This document shows positions 1-5,157 of a stretch of 5,157 nt of DNA, one piece after another (the first letter of the stretch is position 1; every line of letters starts with the position of its first letter). Where the stretch lies: positions 580 through 5,736 of the forward strand of contig DKOG01000051.1 in assembly GCA_002469915.1 (NCBI GenBank), given 5' to 3'. The translations under genes were made by a program, and so were the position numbers. This DNA is from Bacteroidetes bacterium UBA7368 (GTDB lineage: Bacteria > Bacteroidota > Rhodothermia > Rhodothermales > UBA10348). The notes below the pieces were generated by a model. That model was not told the origin of the DNA, ran no database searches, and saw nothing but the letters and a program-made list of their open reading frames with translations.

Positions 1-527
1 ACGAGGGACAAACCGATCGCTCCCATGATCACGTACTGGATCTTAATAGCTGCTGCTGCCGATCGCATGGCTAGAAGCGTAACGGCAGACGTAGTAACCA
101 AGGCCACCATTTTTTGGTCTAAAACCGGAAATACGTTGACCACACTTTCCGCAAAACCGATGGTATAGAGTGCGACGGATAAGGCTTGCGCGATATAAAG
201 AGGAATGCCTACCGCTCCGCCCGCCTCAATTCCCAGAGAGCGTGAGATCATGTAGTAGGCTCCACCTGTTCGCACTCGTTGGTCGGTGGCGATGGAGGCA
301 ATCGAAAGGCCCGTCAAAAACGTGATCCCCGTTGATAGGCTCACGATGGCGAAGGTGCCGATAAGTCCCACGTTTCCGACAACCCAGCCGAAACGCAGGT
401 ACATAATGACCCCGAGAATGGTCAAAATGGAGGGCGTAAATACGCCACCAAATGTCCCCAGACCAGAAGAAGTGTTTTCTTCGGACTTGGATTCACGGTC
501 AGATCGTGGGAAAAATTTAATAGCCAT
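1..527 (-). CDS. SLC12-type cation-chloride cotransporter (Na-K-Cl cotransporter family), N-terminal part
   Basis: About 175 N-terminal residues are present and the C-terminus lies beyond the left edge. The family imports or exports chloride together with Na+ and/or K+ across the inner membrane using an APC-fold (LeuT-like) helix bundle. Visible: a short polar, charged N-tail (residues 1-21), a first helix at about 26-48 with FGGVFTPSILTILGVIMYLR, a second at about 52-75, then the SLC12-like stretch SIASIATDQRVRTGGAYYMI (75-94) followed by SRSLG, and further hydrophobic segments at about 105-130 and 140-158. The broken TM1 helix and the GGAYY-SRSLG block match animal NKCC/KCC proteins more closely than amino-acid permeases. 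The ATG at 527 is the furthest upstream start, because an in-frame TAA lies four codons before it (537-539). The Shine-Dalgarno is weak (AGG three bases from the ATG). The gene follows the MlaE gene after 39 bases on the same strand, so co-transcription is possible. Ion specificity cannot be read from this fragment. The APC amino-acid permease superfamily is the alternative assignment. Confidence 0.88.
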   Translation of the reverse strand, partial: MAIKFFPRSDRESKSEENTSSGLGTFGGVFTPSILTILGVIMYLRFGWVVGNVGLIGTFAIVSLSTGITFLTGLSIASIATDQRVRTGGAYYMISRSLGIEAGGAVGIPLYIAQALSVALYTIGFAESVVNVFPVLDQKMVALVTTSAVTLLAMRSAAAAIKIQYVIMGAIGLSL

Positions 528-566
528 AATCCTAGGTTAAGTACGGATAATACGGCAACAGAAGGA

Positions 567-1328
567 TTAGAGAAGTAATTCGGCCAGAATGTAGTCCGCA
601 ATCAGGATGTTCACGCAACTCACAACAACCGCTTGAGTGGTCGCAATTCCTACACCGTGCGCTCCTCCTTGAGTATGAAATCCCTTCCAGGAAGCAATAG
701 AGGTAATCAAAAAGCCAAAGGCCATGGACTTTGCCATGCCATAAACAGGATCGAACGGCAAAAAGAAGGTCCTAGCGCCTAATATGTATGATTCAAAAGA
801 AAGATACCCCATAAACTCTCCGGCTAAGCCTCCTGCTACGATAGAAACCAGTGCAGAGGCTACGTACATCGATGGAAACATCACTAACCCCGCGGCAACG
901 CGCGGCAGAACGAGATAGGCGACAGAATTCATTCCCATGGCCTCTAAGGCGTCAATCTGTTCAGTGACTTTCATTGTTCCGAGTTCAGCCGCAATGCTCG
1001 CGCCCACTCTCGAAGCGAGAACGAGTCCAGGAATTAAAGCTGCCATCTCTAGCATGAGCGTGGGGACCACCACCGATCCCACGGCTTCGTCTGTTAATAT
1101 CGTGTTGTCTAGCTGGTAGGCCGTTTGGAGCGTGACAACGACTCCTGCAAAACACGACGCCATGAGAACGACCGGAAGGGAGTTCACTCCCACTTGGACC
1201 ATTTGTTTGGATACCATTCGTCCATGAGCCAGCGCTTCTCGAGTGGTCGAAAAGGCTCGAATCATGAACAGCGTGTAGTGTCCTACACTGCTCAGCGTTT
1301 TCAGCAGTCTTTTGGAAACGACCTTCAT
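567..1328 (-). CDS. mlaE: MlaE-type ABC transporter permease (phospholipid transport)
   Basis: A complete 253-residue MlaE/YrbE permease, the usual length for the family. In MlaFEDB-type complexes two MlaE copies form the inner-membrane core that passes phospholipids to or from the MCE protein MlaD, powered by the ATPase MlaF. Visible: an N-terminal amphipathic interfacial segment (about 1-45), hydrophobic helices at about 50-72, 86-106, 137-168 and 200-213, and a C-terminal helix at about 229-250. The family signature GLVLASRVGASIAAELGTMK (101-120) continues with VTEQIDALEAMG, the cytoplasmic coupling region that contacts the ATPase. The C-terminal block with SWKGF and QGGAHGVG (213-227) is also typical. 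The start ATG overlaps the TGA of the upstream fusion gene (ATGA), and only a weak purine-rich site precedes it, so translation is probably coupled. No MlaF ATPase or MlaD MCE gene is adjacent downstream; an ion cotransporter is there instead. The gene ends in TAA. Family assignment is very secure; transport direction and cargo are not shown. Confidence 0.95.
   Translation of the reverse strand: MKVVSKRLLKTLSSVGHYTLFMIRAFSTTREALAHGRMVSKQMVQVGVNSLPVVLMASCFAGVVVTLQTAYQLDNTILTDEAVGSVVVPTLMLEMAALIPGLVLASRVGASIAAELGTMKVTEQIDALEAMGMNSVAYLVLPRVAAGLVMFPSMYVASALVSIVAGGLAGEFMGYLSFESYILGARTFFLPFDPVYGMAKSMAFGFLITSIASWKGFHTQGGAHGVGIATTQAVVVSCVNILIADYILAELLL
1325..1328 (-). other. ATGA stop/start overlap (translational coupling site)
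   Basis: The TGA of the three-domain fusion (1325-1327) and the ATG of the MlaE gene (1326-1328) share bases. Such overlaps usually allow ribosomes ending one gene to restart on the next. The lack of a strong Shine-Dalgarno just upstream fits coupled translation of the two membrane proteins. Confidence 0.8.
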
Positions 1329-3982
1329 GCTCTTGCTGGGGCGGCTGTATCGGGTTTTGAGTCGGGTTGGATCTTGAATCGAAAGATGAGGCGAACGGCG
1401 TCAAGAAACCCAGCAACTTTCGATCCTCGAGCGACATTTTCTTTTCCAATCGCAAAAGCTAGGTCCCATTGCTCGAACAAGGTGCGGTAGGCGGTCCAGA
1501 GAGACGTATTTGGATCGTAAATGTGCGTTGCTTCGGACGTAACCCCGTTCAGCTCTAAAATATGGAAGGAGCCTCCGTTTTTAAGAGTGTCTGCACTAGG
1601 TGTTCTAATGTCAAACCGGCCGAAATAGAATCCCGTTGAGGAGGCTGCAATGGTATCAAAAGCAGCCTCCAACTCAGGGGTAATCAAGTGGTTTGCGTCC
1701 AGAAACAGCGCACCGCGTGCATGGGTCCCCACGTGGACGAGTTGAAAATGCTCTCCAGCGGGGATGACGGTGTCCAGTTGAGCCATATGTCGTTTGAAGA
1801 AAAGGGGAGCCATGCACACCGCGCGCTCATCATCTAAAATGAGTTCCTCCAGTGTGTGACGCCCATCTCCGTGAACAGAGATCAATTGTTTTTCCGTAAC
1901 AGAAATGACAGAGCCTCTTTCTTCAGAAGGACGCCTCGCATAGAAGACGCCAAATTCTTCTCCCGGTATAAATTCTTGAAGTAAGACAGGAGCATCATTC
2001 GGGTTTCTCTCGCCCATGAAAGTGGCTATTTGCTCCAATGAATCGGCAATGAGTACTCCGTGACCACGGTCTCCTACATCGGGCTTCAGTACGATCGGAA
2101 AGGACAGCTCATTAGAGGTCATGAACTCAGAGACAGCCTGCTCGTAGTCGGAATCTTCATTCAATACAACGAACCTAGCGACATGCCCTTGGGCCTCGGG
2201 TAGTAAATCCAGCATGTCTTTTTTGGATTCTCCGACGAACCCACCACCAGGGATCCCAGGATTAGATGCCGTAAATATCATCAGAGATCGGTACTTAATG
2301 GCTAAAAACAGCACATAGGCTACAACGGGAGGGTAAAACACGAAAGGCGGCCAGAATTCCCACCGGCTAATACGCTTCCATCGGGAAAGTAGCTTGCGAC
2401 GGCCTTTGTGCGTTGCCATCGGGAGGCCGATGTGAAATAGCGCATAGATGAGTAGGATGACGCCAATCAGTACCCAAATCGCAAAGGACTCATAGATTTC
2501 CCAAAATGACAGGATCTGGTTACCCAGCAGGAAGGAAATACCAACGATGAACGGAGTCCAGAATATGGTCGCGATCATGAAGAAGCCCAGGAATTTCCAA
2601 AATGGGGCCTTCAAAACACCTGCAGCAACGTAGGTGGGCAGTCTAGATCCCGGAATGAACCGACTGGCAATGATCACCTTCGCACCCTCTCTTTCGAACC
2701 AGGCCGCGCCTCTATCCATTTTCTGGGCACTTACGTACCAAGCGAAGGGCGGTAGCGTCACCACTTTTCGCCCCAGTATTCTTCCTGCAACATACAGGGC
2801 AATATCACCAGCTAGAATTCCAACAAAGACAGCCAGCAAGGCATGATCCCAGCCAAAGGTGCCTCGCGCGACCATGAGTCCAGCCCCGATGCTAGCTAGG
2901 TCCTCGCTTGCGAAGGTGGCTACGGCAATGAGTAGCATCAGAATAACTAGCGAAAACCCGGTAACGGGAGGCAGGGAAGAGGCATCAAAAGGTAGCCTGC
3001 TTTGCGTGAGCCGACCAAGGTTGGCTTGCCTTTTAGTCTGGCTTTGATTGGCTTCAACAGGCTGTAGCCACTCAAGAATGGCTTTAGAAACTTCATCAGG
3101 GTGAGTGATGGGTAATCCATGACCGGCATTTTCAAGCGTCACGAGCGAACTTTGAGGGACGATTCTTCGATGTTCGATGGCCGCCGCATAAGGCACCAGC
3201 TCGTCTTGACGGCCATGTATCAAGAGAGTAGGACCTTCCCATGAGGTGAGAAATTTCCTGAGGGGTCGCTGGTCGGAGTCAAAAAAATTGCGGGCATAAC
3301 TCACACCCAACATAGATCTATCCATCCATCCAAAATGTGGCGTGAACTCAGATAGCCCCCACAAAAAGGCGAGTTGAAGACCGTGTATCGAGTGATTGAG
3401 GTGGTAGTCACCTAGCAACTCCAGTTCTTGGGCTCCAATAGTCGACATCAAAACGAGAGAGGCTACTCGATCGGGATCACGATACGCGACGTCTGCGACC
3501 ACGCCACCGGACATAGAATATCCAATGAGGTGGGCCTGTGCGATAGAAAGTGAATCGAGAAAAGCTTCTAAGTAGCGGGCATGTGCCGCAAAGGAATAGT
3601 CGTTGAGTTGGCGAGAAGAGCCTTCAAAACCGGGTAAATCGGGCGTAATGACGCGAAATGTACTGTCTTGTGCAAGCGATCGATGCAGTCGCATCATGAA
3701 TGGGGAGGCGGCAGGACTTCCATGAAGCAGAATAATGCTTGGTTTCTCAGAAGACGCTTGAGGTTCCGAATCCACAAACGCCATTTGGATCGTGTCCGGG
3801 CCTTGTTGATCGCCATCAATTTCAGCCAGTTCAATCCATTCCTGATTCGGTCGCGGATTAAAATCAGATTGAAACCATCGGTAGAGATGCGAAAAAGCAA
3901 GCGCAACGAGGTATAGCGCAAGGACACCTTGAAAAACGCGTCTTTTAAGGCTGGGGCGGACGGAAGATGTCGGTGGTTTCAC
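1325..3982 (-). CDS. Three-domain fusion: alpha/beta hydrolase + DedA/VTT membrane domain + ATP-grasp ligase
   Basis: An 885-residue protein (from GTG at 3982) with three modules in one uninterrupted frame. Residues 14-30 form an N-terminal membrane anchor after basic SLKRR. Residues 80-308 are an alpha/beta hydrolase: oxyanion loop HGSPA (87-91), nucleophile elbow GYSMSGG (Ser156), acid in GRQDELVP (Asp260) and base in NAGHGLP (His288). A polar linker (310-340) leads to a VTT/DedA domain (343-520) with EDLASIGAGL, GDIALYVAGR and RFIPGSRLPTYVAAG, like the lipid-translocating DedA family. After a basic stretch and one more hydrophobic segment (543-563), residues 575-860 resemble an ATP-grasp ligase: NPGIPGGGFVGESK, LKPDVGDRGHG (Lys633), LLQEFIPGEEFG, GRFDIR (Asp791) and ILELNGVTSEATHIYDP (Glu810, Asn812 as likely Mg/ATP ligands). 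Substrates are unknown; a role in lipid hydrolysis, flipping and amide-bond modification is inferred. The open frame extends to a TTG at 4069 (914 residues), but that would overlap the conserved C-terminus of the dinB-like frame by 74 bases. GTG 3982 keeps the anchor and follows the dinB-like stop, although its Shine-Dalgarno is poor. Ends in the ATGA overlap with the MlaE gene. Confidence 0.9.
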   Translation of the reverse strand: MKPPTSSVRPSLKRRVFQGVLALYLVALAFSHLYRWFQSDFNPRPNQEWIELAEIDGDQQGPDTIQMAFVDSEPQASSEKPSIILLHGSPAASPFMMRLHRSLAQDSTFRVITPDLPGFEGSSRQLNDYSFAAHARYLEAFLDSLSIAQAHLIGYSMSGGVVADVAYRDPDRVASLVLMSTIGAQELELLGDYHLNHSIHGLQLAFLWGLSEFTPHFGWMDRSMLGVSYARNFFDSDQRPLRKFLTSWEGPTLLIHGRQDELVPYAAAIEHRRIVPQSSLVTLENAGHGLPITHPDEVSKAILEWLQPVEANQSQTKRQANLGRLTQSRLPFDASSLPPVTGFSLVILMLLIAVATFASEDLASIGAGLMVARGTFGWDHALLAVFVGILAGDIALYVAGRILGRKVVTLPPFAWYVSAQKMDRGAAWFEREGAKVIIASRFIPGSRLPTYVAAGVLKAPFWKFLGFFMIATIFWTPFIVGISFLLGNQILSFWEIYESFAIWVLIGVILLIYALFHIGLPMATHKGRRKLLSRWKRISRWEFWPPFVFYPPVVAYVLFLAIKYRSLMIFTASNPGIPGGGFVGESKKDMLDLLPEAQGHVARFVVLNEDSDYEQAVSEFMTSNELSFPIVLKPDVGDRGHGVLIADSLEQIATFMGERNPNDAPVLLQEFIPGEEFGVFYARRPSEERGSVISVTEKQLISVHGDGRHTLEELILDDERAVCMAPLFFKRHMAQLDTVIPAGEHFQLVHVGTHARGALFLDANHLITPELEAAFDTIAASSTGFYFGRFDIRTPSADTLKNGGSFHILELNGVTSEATHIYDPNTSLWTAYRTLFEQWDLAFAIGKENVARGSKVAGFLDAVRLIFRFKIQPDSKPDTAAPARA

Positions 3983-3995
3983 TCTCGTCAGAGGA

Positions 3996-4541
3996 TCAGG
4001 CGCGTTGCGATGAAGGTGCAGACGATGCCGATATAGTTCGGTGCTGTAACGTAGAGGGGGCCACGCCAAAATTGGCGTTGGGTTCTACGGACTGCAAACG
4101 AAGAATCATCGCAATTAATGCGTAATGATGAACCGTGTGCGTTTGTAAATACTCTAACTCGCGACACAAGGTGGAGGTACTGAGCGGCGCGTCTGTATCT
4201 GCATCCTGTGATGCGGCCATCTTAACGCGGACTTGCCGATCGGTACTTGGGATCTCGGCCAAGCCTCTTTGCACATCAGTAATCACGGAGCAGGCAAAAG
4301 AGCGGTCGCAAGCAATTCGAGTATCTCGATTTCTAGCGTCTTAGTCGAGTAAGTCCGAGCCTATGCCGGACAAAAAGAGCTGATAGTGCTCGATAATGTG
4401 ACGAAAGTGTTCCCCTGCACCAGAGGGATATACGGGTTTATTACAGGCGGTAAAGACGCTATCTGTAACCTCGGAAATCAGTTCCTTTCCCTGTTCCAGA
4501 AATTCAATATTAAGCTCCACTAATCTGGAAGTATCCTGCAT
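3996..4541 (-). pseudogene. DinB-like four-helix-bundle protein, interrupted by an in-frame TAA
   Basis: Two open stretches in the same reading frame form one DinB/YfiT-like protein of 181 codons, with TAA at codon 67 (4341-4343). The first part (1-66) carries the helix-1 style start VELNIEFLEQGKELI and SGAGEHFRHIIEHYQLFL, with His45, His48 and His52. The part after the stop resumes with DARNRDTR and continues to RELEYLQTHTVHHYALIAMI (His135, His138, His139) and NFGVAPSTLQH near the end. Together these give the expected full length and both halves of a putative metal-binding histidine set. Relatives usually have an Asp-Tyr-Asp type sequence where this has Asp-stop-Asp, so a single-base change of TAC or TAT to TAA explains the break. 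DinB-superfamily proteins are metal-dependent, often thiol-linked enzymes, or of unknown function; no specific role is assigned here. A GTG at 4286 could restart translation of the distal half, but that would lack the N-terminal histidines. It follows the acyltransferase by 12 bases with a good Shine-Dalgarno. Recent nonsense mutation and sequencing error are both possible. Confidence 0.8.
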
Positions 4542-4548
4542 CTTACGG

Positions 4549-4554
4549 TCTCCT
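4549..4554 (-). promoter_or_regulatory. Shine-Dalgarno site of the dinB-like gene
   Basis: AGGAGA on the minus strand lies seven bases before the ATG at 4541 and overlaps the last base of the acyltransferase stop codon (TGAGGAGA). It is the strongest ribosome-binding site in the window. It supports ATG 4541 as the start and suggests the two genes share a transcript. Confidence 0.7.
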
Positions 4555-5157
4555 CATCGTAGTCGTCTTGTCGACGGAGTGAATATGTCCTCAATCCGCT
4601 GCTTCAGCGTAAGGGTCAGTACTTTTCGATCCACTTCGGTTACAGATTCAGGGCCAAAAACAATAGTAGCCTCGAAAGAAGGGATCTGAAGTAGTTTCCA
4701 GAAATGATCGGAAAACGTCATATCGGCCCACCAGCAGATGCGATCTGCTGGATCAACGTGTTTGCTCGAATAGCTGATAGCGGCGTAGTGAACGGGATAC
4801 GAAGTTTGGGCCGGATAGTTTAGCAAAGATGAGTTGAATCGACGAACGGACTTCCCATCGCCAGTCGTTCCTTCCGGAAAGAAAACGATTCCATCTCCAG
4901 CAGCGAGGGTGTTTTCGATCAGTTGATTGACTCGTACAACATCTCGACGCATGGTTCGATCAATAAAAAGGGTGCCGATACGCGCACTCAGAGCTCCAAC
5001 AATGGGCCAAGAGGCCACCTCCGCTTTGGACAAAAGGATACCACCCGTTGTAAACTGCATTAATAAAACGTCCACGTAGGAGAGGTGGTTGGCTACCAGG
5101 CAGAAAGGCATTTGGGGAGGGGTCCCCTCGACCGTAATGCGAAGCCCCATAATAGGA
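4554..5157 (-). CDS. PlsC-family lysophospholipid acyltransferase (1-acylglycerol-3-phosphate acyltransferase-like), 5' partial
   Basis: Transfers an acyl chain from acyl-ACP or acyl-CoA to a lysolipid at the inner membrane, most often making phosphatidic acid. Numbering from the ATG at 5150, the family motifs appear in order: NHLSYVD (21-27, the H-x4-D catalytic motif with His22 and Asp27), GTLFIDR (59-65), FPEGTTGDG (91-99, glycerol-phosphate binding) and YPVHYAAISY (118-127), where the proline commonly found in motif IV is replaced. The C-terminus (about 130-198) is the usual less-conserved tail. The reading frame stays open to the right edge (Pro-Ile before the Met), and the sequence MGLRITVEG resembles an internal piece that normally follows an N-terminal membrane helix. 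The true start is therefore probably outside the window and the 198-residue version is truncated. It is the most upstream gene seen in the cluster and ends 12 bases before the dinB-like ATG. An aminolipid-specific acyltransferase (OlsA-like) or a hemolysin-like acyltransferase cannot be excluded from sequence alone. Confidence 0.92.
   Translation of the reverse strand, partial: PIMGLRITVEGTPPQMPFCLVANHLSYVDVLLMQFTTGGILLSKAEVASWPIVGALSARIGTLFIDRTMRRDVVRVNQLIENTLAAGDGIVFFPEGTTGDGKSVRRFNSSLLNYPAQTSYPVHYAAISYSSKHVDPADRICWWADMTFSDHFWKLLQIPSFEATIVFGPESVTEVDRKVLTLTLKQRIEDIFTPSTRRLR

Noticed and set aside
286..540. Plus-strand 84-codon open frame
   Set aside because: It lies antisense to the cotransporter gene, whose protein matches a known family; the plus-strand product has no recognisable features.
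528..566. Possible promoter or terminator between MlaE and the cotransporter
   Set aside because: The 39-base gap has an AT-rich TATTAT-like stretch but no matching -35 element and no hairpin followed by T residues, so neither can be supported.
985..1455. Minus-strand 156-codon open frame across the fusion/MlaE junction
   Set aside because: It is an out-of-frame shadow of two well-supported genes, with low-complexity composition rich in Ser, Arg and Gly.
4064..4077. Small inverted repeat CGCCAA-AA-TTGGCG
   Set aside because: The stem is only six bases with a two-base loop, has no T-run, and lies within the dinB-like coding frame; it is too short to call a terminator or operator.
4341..4541. 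The 66-residue open frame as an independent small protein
   Set aside because: The frame continues in register past the stop with conserved DinB-like motifs, so it is better read as the N-terminal part of one broken gene.

Overview
The window reads as one dense, single-direction gene cluster on the minus strand. Its order in the direction of transcription (right to left) is: a PlsC-type lysophospholipid acyltransferase (5' end outside the window); a DinB-like four-helix protein interrupted by one in-frame stop codon; a very large three-domain protein (alpha/beta hydrolase, then a DedA/VTT membrane domain, then an ATP-grasp ligase domain); an MlaE-type ABC permease; and the N-terminal part of an SLC12-type cation-chloride cotransporter that runs off the left edge. 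No substantial plus-strand gene is supported, and no stretch over 300 bases lacks a gene.

Genes are packed tightly. There are 12 bases between the acyltransferase and dinB-like reading frames, about 13 bases from the dinB-like stop to the preferred start of the fusion gene, a 4-base ATGA overlap between the fusion and the MlaE gene, and 39 bases between MlaE and the cotransporter. This spacing suggests one transcript, or at least translational coupling of the first four genes. No convincing terminator, promoter, RNA gene, mobile element or CRISPR was found.

The theme of the cluster is membrane lipid handling. PlsC acylates lysolipids, VTT/DedA proteins move lipids across membranes, MlaE is the membrane channel of a Gram-negative lipid transporter, and the fusion adds a hydrolase and a ligase to a VTT core. 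I infer, but cannot prove, that the fusion is a multifunctional lipid-remodelling enzyme with a linked lipid translocator. This fusion is the most interesting object in the window.

The organism is a Gram-negative (diderm) bacterium, because MlaE-type permeases serve outer-membrane lipid transport. Base composition looks close to balanced by eye. The protein styles (DinB-like protein with a C-terminal FGVAPST motif, bacterial SLC12 protein, short MlaE) recall the Bacteroidota/Rhodothermota/Balneolota neighbourhood or Planctomycetota, but this placement is a weak inference. TAA ends the MlaE gene normally, so the TAA inside the dinB-like gene is unlikely to be reassigned.
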